Below are positions 54,597 through 64,000 of a stretch of DNA of 64,000 nucleotides, in pieces (the stretch's first letter is position 1; each line of letters opens with the position of its first letter). Location of the stretch: assembly GCF_000407145.1 (NCBI RefSeq), contig NZ_KE136473.1, positions 248,001 through 312,000 of the forward strand, written 5' to 3'. Made by a program: the position numbers and the translations under genes. A model generated the notes under the pieces. That model did no database searches. It was not told the origin of the DNA and saw only the letters and a list, made by a program, of their open reading frames with translations. The stretch comes from Enterococcus caccae ATCC BAA-1240 (GTDB lineage Bacteria > Bacillota > Bacilli > Lactobacillales > Enterococcaceae).

Positions 54597-57386
54597 ATGA
54601 AAATGAAAGAAACATTGCAATTGGGAAAAACAGCTTTTCCAATGCGTGGGAATTTGCCAAACCGTGAAGTAGAATGGCAAAAAGATTGGGAAGAACAAAA
54701 AATCTATGAAAAACGTCAAGAATTAAACGAAGGCAAGCCAACATTTGTCCTTCATGATGGACCGCCATATGCCAATGGAAATATTCACTTGGGACATTCA
54801 TTAAATAAAATCAGTAAAGATATTATCATCCGTTCAAAATCTATGTCAGGATTTCGTTCGCCATATGTTCCTGGTTGGGATACACATGGTTTACCGATCG
54901 AGCAAGTGCTGACAAATAAAGGGATCAAAAGAAAAGAAATGACTTTAGCTGAATACCGTGAAAAATGTGAAGAGTATGCACGTTCACAAGTAGATACACA
55001 ACGTGCTGATTTTAAACGTTTAGGTGTTGCTGGTGATTGGGATCATCCGTATATTACATTAGACCCTTCTTATGAAGCAGCTGAAATTCGTGTATTTGGA
55101 AAAATGGCTGAAAAAGGCTATATCTACAAAGGCTTAAAACCAATTTACTGGTCTCCATCAAGTGAATCATCATTAGCTGAAGCGGAGATTGAATATAAAG
55201 ATGTTAAATCAGCATCTATTTACGTTGCATTTAAAGTAGCTGACGGCAAAGGAATTCTGGATACAGATACTTCATTTGTAATTTGGACAACAACACCGTG
55301 GACCCTTCCCGCAAACTTAGGGATTTCAGTGAATCCTACGTATCAATATGTCGTAGTCAAAGCATATGGTAAAAAATATGTCGTAGCGAAAGATCTTTTA
55401 GACACTGTAAAAGAAGCGATTGGCTGGGATGATGTTGAAATTCTTGATACGATTTCTGGTAAAGAGTTGGAATACATGACTGCTCAACATCCATTTTATG
55501 ATCGTACATCACTAGTGATGTTAGGAGATCATGTAACCTTAGACGCTGGTACTGGTTTAGTTCATACTGCACCTGGTCATGGTGAAGATGATTACATCGT
55601 AAGCAAAAAATATAACTTAGATGTTCTTTCACCTGTTGATAATCGTGGTGTCTTTACTGATGAAGCCCCTGGATTTGAAGGAGTTTTCTATGATAAGGCA
55701 AACCCAATGATCACAGCGTTATTGGATGAAAAAGATGCGCTATTAAAATTGGATTTCTTTACACATAGTTATCCACATGACTGGCGTACGAAGAAACCTG
55801 TTATTTACCGTGCAACGCCGCAATGGTTTGCATCGATCGATAAATTCCGCCAAAACATCTTAGATGAAGTTGAAAAAGTTGACTGGATTCTTCCTTGGGG
55901 TAAAACCCGTCTTTATAATATGATTCGTGATCGTGGTGACTGGGTAATCTCCCGTCAACGTGCGTGGGGTGTACCATTACCGATTTTCTATGCGGAAAAT
56001 GGTGAAGCAATCATTACACCAGAAACAATCGAACATGTAGCAAGTTTATTTGCTGAGCATGGCTCCAACGTTTGGTTTAAACGTGAAGCGAAAGACTTAT
56101 TACCAGAAGGCTTTACCCATCCTGGTTCTCCAAATGGTGAATTTACAAAAGAAACAGATATTATGGACGTTTGGTTTGATTCTGGTTCATCTCATGAGGC
56201 TGTATTGCGTCAACGCCCTGAACTAACATTCCCAGCTGATATGTATCTAGAAGGCTCTGATCAGTATCGTGGCTGGTTTAACTCAAGTATTACGACTAGT
56301 GTAGCGATCAATGGTGTAGCGCCTTATAAAGCCGTTTTATCTCAAGGCTTTACATTGGATGGTGAAGGACGTAAGATGAGTAAATCACTAGGCAATACAA
56401 TTTTACCGGATAAAGTAATCAAGCAAATGGGTGCGGATATTTTACGCCTGTGGGTAAGTAGTGTGGATTATGAAGCCGATGTCCGCGTTTCAATGGATAT
56501 CTTAAACCAAGTTTCTGAAGTTTACCGTAAAATTCGTAATACAATGCGTTTCTTATTAGCAAATACAAGCGATTTTGAACCACAAGAGCACACTGTTGCA
56601 TATGAAGATTTACGTTCTGTGGATAAATATATGATTGTACGTTTAAATCAAGTGATTCAAGAAATTCGGGAAAAAGGCTATGAAAAATATAACTTCATGC
56701 AAATTTACCGTTCTGTTATGAACTTCTTAACTGTGGATCTATCATCATTCTATTTGGATTTTGCCAAAGATGTGGTTTACATTGAAGCAGAGGATAATTA
56801 TCAACGCCGTTGTATGCAAACTGTATTTTATCAAACAGCTGTTGCATTAACTAAACTGTTAACGCCAATTATCCCACATACTTCTGAGGAAATCTGGAGC
56901 TTCTTGAAAGAAGACGAAGACTATGTTCAGCTAGCAGAATTCCCTGGATATGAAGAGTTTGCTAATCAACAAGAATTGTTAGATACTTGGGCAGCATTTA
57001 TGGACTTTAGAGATAATGTTCTAAAAGCTTTGGAAGAAGCTCGTAATTCTAAATTGATTGGTAAATCATTGGAAGCAAAAGTAACAGTTTATCCTAATGA
57101 GCAAGTCCGTGAGTTGTTAACAGCTGTGGATGCTGATATTGCTCAATTATTGATTGTATCTGACTTTGAGATAGCGGATTTAACAGCGGAAGTTCCTGAA
57201 AATGTCGAAAAATTTGATGATATGGCGATTTTTGTGGAAAAAGCAGCAGGAGAAACATGCGATCGCTGTCGTGCGGTGCGCACAGATGTTGGGGAAGATG
57301 AAAAATTACCACACCTATGTGGACGTTGTGCTACAATTGTTGAAGAAAATTATCCAGAAGCTGTGGCAGAAGGATTTGAAGACTAA
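54597..57386 (+). CDS. ileS: Isoleucyl-tRNA synthetase
   Basis: A 929-residue class Ia synthetase. The HIGH motif appears as [16 protein letters not shown] and KMSKS as [11 protein letters not shown]. The editing (CP1) domain includes [14 protein letters not shown] and [20 protein letters not shown]-terminal zinc site is visible as [20 protein letters not shown] with CGRC, typical of the mupirocin-sensitive bacterial type. GAGGAAGAAAC precedes the ATG; a second ATG two codons later is possible. Expression is controlled by the upstream T-box. Confidence 0.98.
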   Translation: MKMKETLQLGKTAFPMRGNLPNREVEWQKDWEEQKIYEKRQELNEGKPTFVLHDGPPYANGNIHLGHSLNKISKDIIIRSKSMSGFRSPYVPGWDTHGLPIEQVLTNKGIKRKEMTLAEYREKCEEYARSQVDTQRADFKRLGVAGDWDHPYITLDPSYEAAEIRVFGKMAEKGYIYKGLKPIYWSPSSESSLAEAEIEYKDVKSASIYVAFKVADGKGILDTDTSFVIWTTTPWTLPANLGISVNPTYQYVVVKAYGKKYVVAKDLLDTVKEAIGWDDVEILDTISGKELEYMTAQHPFYDRTSLVMLGDHVTLDAGTGLVHTAPGHGEDDYIVSKKYNLDVLSPVDNRGVFTDEAPGFEGVFYDKANPMITALLDEKDALLKLDFFTHSYPHDWRTKKPVIYRATPQWFASIDKFRQNILDEVEKVDWILPWGKTRLYNMIRDRGDWVISRQRAWGVPLPIFYAENGEAIITPETIEHVASLFAEHGSNVWFKREAKDLLPEGFTHPGSPNGEFTKETDIMDVWFDSGSSHEAVLRQRPELTFPADMYLEGSDQYRGWFNSSITTSVAINGVAPYKAVLSQGFTLDGEGRKMSKSLGNTILPDKVIKQMGADILRLWVSSVDYEADVRVSMDILNQVSEVYRKIRNTMRFLLANTSDFEPQEHTVAYEDLRSVDKYMIVRLNQVIQEIREKGYEKYNFMQIYRSVMNFLTVDLSSFYLDFAKDVVYIEAEDNYQRRCMQTVFYQTAVALTKLLTPIIPHTSEEIWSFLKEDEDYVQLAEFPGYEEFANQQELLDTWAAFMDFRDNVLKALEEARNSKLIGKSLEAKVTVYPNEQVRELLTAVDADIAQLLIVSDFEIADLTAEVPENVEKFDDMAIFVEKAAGETCDRCRAVRTDVGEDEKLPHLCGRCATIVEENYPEAVAEGFED

Positions 57387-57561
57387 AATAAGTAAACGTG
57401 GTTGGAATAAAAACACGTAACTTCGAGAACCAAGTAGGTACTATTTGACATCTATTCTTGTCCTATTATGTTTTATAGCAGAGGGCATTCAAGAGAATGG
57501 CTAAGCATCACAGTGAGCGTGAGAACGGATGATAATGGCTACCTACCTGGTATTGTTCAAA

Positions 57562-57612
57562 TTTAAAGGGGCTGAGACATAACTTTTCGAGTTATGTCTT
57601 AGCCCCTTTAAA
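57562..57612. terminator. Bidirectional terminator between ileS and zwf
   Basis: A perfect 22-bp stem (about 57563-57584 with 57590-57611) contains GGGGCTGAGACATAACT and its complement. It lies between converging genes. Upstream (57387-57561) no gene is seen; that stretch has a weak long inverted repeat around TAGGTA/TACCTACC. Confidence 0.9.
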
Positions 57613-57653
57613 TACGAATAAACGGTGGTAAAAAAGCGCCTAGCTCCATTTTT

Positions 57654-59174
57654 TTATTCTAATTTTCCACGTTCACGGTACCAGATATCAGGCTGCCAAT
57701 CCCATGTGAAATTATCTCGTGCTAATAAATCAAATGCAGCGTCAGGTCCCATTGAACCTGCTGCATAATTTGGGAATTCAACAGAAGTTTTATCCCAAGC
57801 ATGACGAATAATATCAACAATACGCCAAGATTGAGCTACTTCATCCCAATGGGAGAAGTTTGTACCATCACCATTCAAACTATCTAATAATAGCTTTTCA
57901 TAAGCTTCTGGACTATTGCCTGTTGTCTCTGCACTATGACGGTAGTCTAATTTTACAGGAGTTGTTGTAAATCCTTGACCAATTTCTTTGCCATTTAGTG
58001 TCATTGAGAAACCTTCTGTTGGTTGGATATAAATTGTTAAGACATTTGGTGGTAAATCGGTTTTTTCACCACATTTATCAATATCATCTTTGAAGACATT
58101 AACTGGTACTTGTTTGAAAACGATATTAATACGTGTGCCTTTTTCTGTTAGGCGTTTACCTGTGCGGATATAAAATGGAACACCTGACCAACGGAAATTA
58201 TCAATCAGGAATTTTCCAGCAACAAATGTTTCGGTTTGAGAGTGTTCATCTACATTAGGTTCTTCACGATAACTAACAAATTCTTGCTCTTCAAGTTTAC
58301 CATGGCCATACTGACCACGAACAAAATTTTCCAACGCTTCTTTTTCCGAATAAAGGCGAATTGCTTGTAAAGCTTTAACTTTTTCTGCACGAATTTCAGC
58401 TTCTGAAAAAGCAACTGGTGGTTCCATCGCTAATAATGCTACCACTTGTAAGATATGATTTTGAACCATGTCTTTTAATGCACCACTGTGTTCATAATAA
58501 CCACCGCGGTCTTCAACACCAAGGCTTTCAGCAAATGTAATCTGTACGTTATCAATATAGCGATTATTCCATTGCGATTCAAAAATGTTATTAGCAAAAC
58601 GAATCGCTGATATATTTTGAATCATTTCTTTTCCTAAGTAGTGATCGATTCTGAAAATATCTTTTTCTGGGAAAACGGCACGAATTTCTTCATTTAATTG
58701 ATAAGCAGAGTCATAATCTGAGCCAAATGGTTTCTCGATGACTAAACGATCAAAGCCGTTATCTGTTAGAATTTCTTGTGATTTTAAGTGTTGGACGATC
58801 GTGCCGAAAAATTGTGGAGCCATCGCTAAGTAATAAATATGGTTTCCACCTAATTTGTATTTATCATTTAAAGTATCAGATAATTTTTTTAAAGTATCGT
58901 AATGCTCAGAATCATTGACATTGTGGGACTGATAATAGAAGTGACTTGAAAAGGCCTCTGCTTCTTCAGTGGTTGGATTTAAGTCTTTGATTGTGTCACG
59001 GACAATCTCACGATAATGATCATCAGACCAGTCCCTTCTTGCAGTGCCAATTACTGCGAAATGCTCAGCTAAATTTCCTTTACGATATAATCGGAATAAA
59101 GAAGGATAAAGTTTTCTTTTGGCTAAATCACCAGTGCCGCCAAATATAGTAAATAGAGCGATCTTTTCATTCAT
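57654..59174 (-). CDS. zwf: Glucose-6-phosphate 1-dehydrogenase
   Basis: A 506-residue NADP-dependent enzyme opening the oxidative pentose phosphate pathway. The N-terminal dinucleotide-binding motif is FTIFGGTGDLAKRKLYPSLF and the active-site motif is RIDHYLGKEMIQN. Further conserved blocks are VIEKPFGSDYDSAYQLN and VPFYIRTGKRL. GGGGAAATGA on the minus strand is its ribosome site. In E. faecalis the same gene also follows ileS in inverted orientation, which supports the synteny. Confidence 0.96.
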   Translation of the reverse strand: MNEKIALFTIFGGTGDLAKRKLYPSLFRLYRKGNLAEHFAVIGTARRDWSDDHYREIVRDTIKDLNPTTEEAEAFSSHFYYQSHNVNDSEHYDTLKKLSDTLNDKYKLGGNHIYYLAMAPQFFGTIVQHLKSQEILTDNGFDRLVIEKPFGSDYDSAYQLNEEIRAVFPEKDIFRIDHYLGKEMIQNISAIRFANNIFESQWNNRYIDNVQITFAESLGVEDRGGYYEHSGALKDMVQNHILQVVALLAMEPPVAFSEAEIRAEKVKALQAIRLYSEKEALENFVRGQYGHGKLEEQEFVSYREEPNVDEHSQTETFVAGKFLIDNFRWSGVPFYIRTGKRLTEKGTRINIVFKQVPVNVFKDDIDKCGEKTDLPPNVLTIYIQPTEGFSMTLNGKEIGQGFTTTPVKLDYRHSAETTGNSPEAYEKLLLDSLNGDGTNFSHWDEVAQSWRIVDIIRHAWDKTSVEFPNYAAGSMGPDAAFDLLARDNFTWDWQPDIWYRERGKLE

Positions 59175-59246
59175 TTCATTTCCCCGCTTTCTTGATGGAG
59201 GCTAGGCTATATGTTTCTTAACCTGCCGCTTCGTAGTCATTCTTTC

Positions 59247-59903
59247 TTATAAGTTATCAACAAAAATCGTACTTGCTGCTTTATAGCTGATTGCTAATTT
59301 TTTCTCGCCATTGCTAATACTGATTGGACCTTCATAGGCTGCAATTTCATCAATCGTATATTCTTCATGGATTTGTAGATCGATCGATACGAGATAATCT
59401 AGTAATTCTTTTTCATCTAATACACGTGCGATACGGATCTTAGTTCCAACTGGATAGTCTATTAAAGTTTGTCGTTTTTCTTCATGGACAGGCTGATCAT
59501 CACCAGGAATAACTCCACCATGAGGACAAAAACTAGGCTGATGTAAGTAGTCAGATAATCGATTTGCTAAGGTTTGAGAGGTGACATGCTCCAAGACTTC
59601 CGCTTCATCATGAACTTCATTCCATGAGTAGTTTAAATGTTCAACCAAAAATACTTCCCATAATCGATGCTTACGAATCAGTGTACTTGCTTTTTTTAGT
59701 CCTATTTCTGTTAGTTGAACGCCTTGATAGGGTGAATGTTCAACTAGTTTTTCTTTTACCAACTTTGAAATCATCTCACTGACAGATGCAGCTGAAACAT
59801 CTAATCCAGAAACGATTTGCTTGTTGTTGATTTTATTTTCATCGCCACCTAATTCAAAAATTAGTTTTAGGTAGTCTTCACGATTAGGGGTCATATAGTT
59901 CAT
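59247..59903 (-). CDS. efaR: DtxR/MntR-family manganese-dependent regulator (EfaR-like)
   Basis: A 218-residue three-domain regulator. It has an N-terminal helix-turn-helix (NKQIVSGLDVSAASVSEMIS KLVKEKLVEH), a metal-binding dimerisation domain (HRLWEVFLVEHLNYSWNEVH, DEAEVLEHVTSQTLANRL, CPHGGVIPG) and a C-terminal FeoA/SH3-like domain (from about 145). It matches ScaR/EfaR-type repressors of the manganese ABC transporter. Its position next to zwf agrees with E. faecalis efaR. GAAAGGATGAAC precedes the ATG. Confidence 0.88.
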   Translation of the reverse strand: MNYMTPNREDYLKLIFELGGDENKINNKQIVSGLDVSAASVSEMISKLVKEKLVEHSPYQGVQLTEIGLKKASTLIRKHRLWEVFLVEHLNYSWNEVHDEAEVLEHVTSQTLANRLSDYLHQPSFCPHGGVIPGDDQPVHEEKRQTLIDYPVGTKIRIARVLDEKELLDYLVSIDLQIHEEYTIDEIAAYEGPISISNGEKKLAISYKAASTIFVDNL

Positions 59904-60031
59904 CCTTTCAAAGAAGCCATCAAGGTAAGTTTATCAGAAAAATGTTTTTTTGACCATTTAATAATATGTTAATCTTAAAAAAAATGTGTGTTTTGTTTTC
60001 TGAATCTGAAAATGGTAAATAAACGCATAAT

Positions 60032-60045
60032 TGATAACGTTTTCC
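60032..60045 (+). promoter_or_regulatory. Candidate cre (CcpA) site upstream of glpK
   Basis: TGATAACGTTTTCC fits the cre consensus at 12 of 14 positions, about 190 bases before the glpK start. Possible -10 hexamers TATAAT lie at 60165-60170 and 60200-60205, neither with a convincing -35. The 59904-60236 interval holds no gene. Confidence 0.55.
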
Positions 60046-60119
60046 ATGAAGTTTTATTTTAAAATTCGCTAGGAAAATGATGAACGTAGGTTTATTAAAA
60101 AAAGATTGTTAAAAAATGA

Positions 60120-61742
<1,623 letters not shown>

Positions 61743-61776
61743 CTCTTGGTAATTGACGTAAAGGAGGAGTAAGAGA

Positions 61777-62577
61777 ATGGATTATCGACCGCAAGTTTGG
61801 CAAGAGTATACAAGTGATTACCAAGAAGTTGCTCCTGATTTACGTTTACGGCCCTATATTCAATCCTATTGGTTTAGTTATACAGATTCATCTAGTCCGC
61901 CTAGCAGGATTATTCCAGACTTATGTTCAGATGTGATTGTTCAATTGAGTACTGAATTAGATGTTTTACAGATCAAGGTCAGTGGTCCAAACACGAGTTT
62001 TTTTTATTCTTATTCGGACCAACCGATTGTTTATTTTGGTATCCGGTATTATTTAGGAGGTATGTATCCTTTTTTCAATCAATCCTTTAAAGGGCTAAAA
62101 GATCAGTTGACTGAATTAGCACTACTTGAAAAAAGAATGGCCGTTGATTTAACTGATAATTTATCTGGAAAGACTTCACTTAGTGAAGTCATTAAAGGCG
62201 CTGATTTATATTTTTTAGAACGGTTGAATCGCTTATCACCGAGAAAAATTTCGATACCCATTCAGATGTTTATTGAAAATCATGGTCACTTGATCAGTTA
62301 TGCTGAAGGTACAGCTAATCGTTCTTTATCTGAAAGAAGTTTGCAACGATTATTTAGAGAAGAAACAGGACTTTCACCGTATGAAGCGTTTGATGTTCTG
62401 CGTTTTCAAAAAGTGTATCAGGAATTAATCAGCAAACCAAATATCAGTCACTTGGATTTAGTTGAAAAATACGGCTTTTTTGATCAGGCTCACTATTCTC
62501 GTAAAATGAAAAAAATGACTGGGCTAACGCCGCAAGCAATTCGTCAACATGTCGGGATTTTACAAGACAAGCATTAA
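61777..62577 (+). CDS. AraC-family transcriptional regulator
   Basis: A 266-residue regulator. The N-terminal domain (YRPQVWQEYTSDYQEVAPDL, PYIQSYWFSY) resembles the DUF6597-type sensor domain, with GPNTSFFYSYSDQPIVYFGI. The C-terminal AraC double helix-turn-helix is LSERSLQRLFREETGLSPYE-AFDVLRFQKVYQEL and DLVEKYGFFDQAHYSRKMKK. AAAGGAGGAG precedes the ATG. It follows glpK by 34 bases and lies upstream of VOC and YjbR-like genes. Its target is unknown. Confidence 0.88.
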   Translation: MDYRPQVWQEYTSDYQEVAPDLRLRPYIQSYWFSYTDSSSPPSRIIPDLCSDVIVQLSTELDVLQIKVSGPNTSFFYSYSDQPIVYFGIRYYLGGMYPFFNQSFKGLKDQLTELALLEKRMAVDLTDNLSGKTSLSEVIKGADLYFLERLNRLSPRKISIPIQMFIENHGHLISYAEGTANRSLSERSLQRLFREETGLSPYEAFDVLRFQKVYQELISKPNISHLDLVEKYGFFDQAHYSRKMKKMTGLTPQAIRQHVGILQDKH

Positions 62578-62619
62578 GCAACGGATTATAATAAAAGAAA
62601 CAGGATGGAGGTTCTTAAG

Positions 62620-63018
62620 ATGAAATTAGATATGGTCGGAATTATTGTCGAGTCGATGGAGCAAGCAGTTTTATTTTATGAGCGTTTAGGCTTTAAAGCA
62701 TTAGGTGAAAAAAATGCTGATTACGTAGAAGTGAATAATGAAGGAATGCGCATTTCACTAAATACTAAAAAAATGATCGAAGGAATTTATGGCTACCCGC
62801 CAAAAAGTGAAGGTGATAAAATCGAATTGGCTTTTCTCTGTGATTCTCCTGCAGAAATCGATCAAGTATGTGAAAAAATGAAAGGCTTTGGTTATGAGAT
62901 CTTTCGGGAACCGTGGCAAGCTTTTTGGGGTCAGTATTACGCTATCATTAAAGATCCGGATGGAAATTTGTTGAGTCTGTTTTGTAATGATCCGTTGGAA
63001 CAAGCGGATGAAAAATAA
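62620..63018 (+). CDS. VOC-superfamily (glyoxalase/bleomycin-resistance fold) protein
   Basis: A 132-residue metalloenzyme-fold protein with paired beta-alpha-beta-beta-beta modules: MVGIIVESMEQAVLFYERLG-FKALG at the start, and GYEIFREPWQAFWGQYYAIIKDPDGNLLSLF at the end. The substrate is unknown. The start is the ATG at 62620, because the other in-frame ATG at 62605 lies inside the GGATGGAGG ribosome site. It overlaps the next gene by 11 bases. Confidence 0.85.
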   Translation: MKLDMVGIIVESMEQAVLFYERLGFKALGEKNADYVEVNNEGMRISLNTKKMIEGIYGYPPKSEGDKIELAFLCDSPAEIDQVCEKMKGFGYEIFREPWQAFWGQYYAIIKDPDGNLLSLFCNDPLEQADEK

Positions 63019-63370
63019 AATTCAGTACTTAAAAGATACGGCTAAAACATGGCCGGGAGCAACAGTTGATTATCGGGAAGATTGGGACTGTGATTATTTC
63101 GCAATAGAGAAAAAATGTTTTTGTATGCTTGGAACAAATAAAACAGGTGACTGGGTGATGACAGTCAAAGGGAATCCAGAAGAAAATGAATTGTTACGCG
63201 AGCAATATTCAGATGTGGTTCCAGGATATTACGCGAATAAAACACATTGGAATTCTTTTCTATTAGAGAATTCGTCGTTTACAGAAGAGCAGCTAGCCTT
63301 CTTCTTAAAAAAATCTTATGAACTAGTATTAAAGAAGTTCCCGAAAAAAGTTCAGATGAAGTATGTTTGA
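63008..63370 (+). CDS. MmcQ/YjbR-family protein
   Basis: A 120-residue DUF419 (CyaY-like fold) protein. The pattern TAKTWPGATVDYREDWDCDY-FAIEKKCFCMLG followed by GDWVMTVKGNPEENELLREQ, DVVPGYYANKTHWNSFLL and a C-terminal SYELVLKKFPKK is typical. Members are proposed DNA-binding proteins; the true function is unknown. The ATG at 63008 lies within the VOC gene (11-base overlap), showing translational coupling. A long terminator follows. Confidence 0.82.
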   Translation: MKNKIQYLKDTAKTWPGATVDYREDWDCDYFAIEKKCFCMLGTNKTGDWVMTVKGNPEENELLREQYSDVVPGYYANKTHWNSFLLENSSFTEEQLAFFLKKSYELVLKKFPKKVQMKYV

Positions 63371-63378
63371 TTATATGT

Positions 63379-63423
63379 AAAAACGTCGCTTTAAGATGAA
63401 AGTCTTAAAGCGACGTTTTTTGT
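63379..63423. terminator. Bidirectional terminator after the YjbR-like gene
   Basis: A perfect 18-bp stem (63379-63396 with 63403-63420) contains ACGTCGCTTTAAGA, has a 6-base loop, and has A and T runs at its base. It serves the converging TraX-like gene too. Confidence 0.92.
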
Positions 63424-63426
63424 TGA

Positions 63427-63477
63427 ATTAACCTTGATGCAGATAAAAATTAACCTTGATGCAGATAAAAATTAACC
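63427..63477 (+). repeat. 22-bp tandem duplication at the end of the TraX-like gene
   Basis: Two exact copies of ATTAACCTTGATGCAGATAA plus AA (63427-63448 and 63449-63470) are followed by a partial ATTAACC. The second copy holds the last codons of the minus-strand gene and its stop. The first is a duplication beyond the stop, so the protein is unaffected. Confidence 0.9.
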
Positions 63478-64000
63478 AATGTGATGATCCACAAATGTGC
63501 TGGATAAAATACATAGAATAAATATTTAAAGAAAGGATTATCACTGCCTTTTTTACCGTTATATAAATGGATAAAAGGAATGACTGTAATAAATAGAAAT
63601 TCTGGATTTGCACCTATGCTTTCTTTAATCATTTCAAAAGAATATTCGGGCAGTCCTACAATCGCCAGTAGCAACAAAGGAATTGCAAAGATAATATAAG
63701 AAATATCTCTCTTTTTTGCGTTGTCTCTGAAAAAGTAACTAAGTAGCATAAATGGTATAACGACTAATCCGCCTTCTGCAGGAATTAAATTTAAGGCTAT
63801 TGCTAGTACCAAGAGAATGACTAAAATAATTGCTCCAATTTTAAATACAGGTTCTTTCACTCGTTTTGAAAAATCGATCAGTGTTAAAATCGTCACGCCA
63901 AAAGCGAGTGTTAGAAAAATATTATTATGAACCTCATACATCGGATTTTTGATAATCAAGGTATTGATCAAAGTATTCCCTACAAACATGATTGCCGCCC
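63450..64000 (-). CDS. TraX-family membrane protein, 5' end beyond the window
   Basis: At least 183 residues of a polytopic membrane protein, open on the minus strand to the window edge. About five or six TM helices are visible (for example IGAIILVILLVLAIALNLIP, ISYIIFAIPLLLLAIVGLPE). The C-terminal KYLFYVFYPAHLWIITLV is the hallmark of TraX-like acyltransferase-fold membrane proteins. An ATG at 63989 exists, but the frame continues upstream (residues AAI before it), and TraX proteins normally start further N-terminally. The substrate is unknown. Confidence 0.75.
   Translation of the reverse strand, partial: AAIMFVGNTLINTLIIKNPMYEVHNNIFLTLAFGVTILTLIDFSKRVKEPVFKIGAIILVILLVLAIALNLIPAEGGLVVIPFMLLSYFFRDNAKKRDISYIIFAIPLLLLAIVGLPEYSFEMIKESIGANPEFLFITVIPFIHLYNGKKGSDNPFFKYLFYVFYPAHLWIITLVNFYLHQG

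Noticed and set aside
63427-63470. 22-bp tandem duplication as a cause of gene truncation
   Set aside because: The same stop codon would occur with a single copy, so the duplication does not change the protein.

Overview
The window is a low-GC Firmicute chromosome segment, almost certainly Enterococcus and close to the E. faecalis group. I infer this from conserved gene order: ung-pta-tsaE; rplU-prp-rpmA; asp-nusB-folD-xseA-xseB-ispA-tlyA-argR-recN; a division/wall cluster running mraZ-rsmH-ftsL-pbp-mraY-murD-murG-divIB-ftsA-ftsZ-yggS-sepF-yggT-ylmH-divIVA-ileS; then zwf, an EfaR-like regulator and glpK. GlpK also carries the enterococcal HPr phosphorylation histidine at position 232. The species is not resolvable by eye.

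Layout. 1-7 kb: 3' part of ung, pta, tsaE, a GH4 6-phospho-glycosidase with a convergent RpiR regulator, a hydrolase and two acetyltransferase genes, one broken by a nonsense codon. 7.2-16.4 kb: a compact siphovirus-type tail operon with tail tube, frameshifted chaperone, tape measure, Dit, a tail-tip protein with two wall-hydrolase domains, BppU and three small tip or fibre genes. It has no head, packaging, integrase or replication genes and ends in a strong terminator. 16.5-20.7 kb: a MarR regulator and a heterodimeric ABC exporter. 20.7-22.1 kb: tRNA-Arg and the L21-Prp-L27 operon. 22.1-25.6 kb: decayed phage DNA (integrase tail, a pseudogene, an intact endolysin with an internal start) and a broken secreted-protein gene. 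25.6-29.1 kb: small housekeeping genes and pepP. 29.1-35 kb: the asp-to-tlyA run. 35-39.3 kb: argR, recN, corA and small membrane proteins. 39.5-57.4 kb: the dcw cluster to ileS with its T-box. 57.6-64 kb: zwf, efaR, glpK, an AraC regulator, two small enzymes and a TraX-like membrane protein cut by the window end.

Functional logic. Most of the window is core metabolism, translation and cell division in co-oriented, tightly spaced or overlapping operons. The accessory material sits in the tail operon and the prophage remnant after rpmA. The tail genes are all open although nearby phage genes are decayed, so a retained tail-like particle (F-type tailocin) is the best candidate for an undescribed system here. 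No holin, regulator or adjacent lysis cassette is visible, which is the main weakness of that idea. Other unusual features are a 119-bp tandem repeat between mraY and murD, a dispersed intergenic repeat in three copies (one between the ileS T-box and ileS), an apparent ATT start codon for divIB, an endolysin gene with a strong in-frame internal start, and the lack of efp between pepP and asp.
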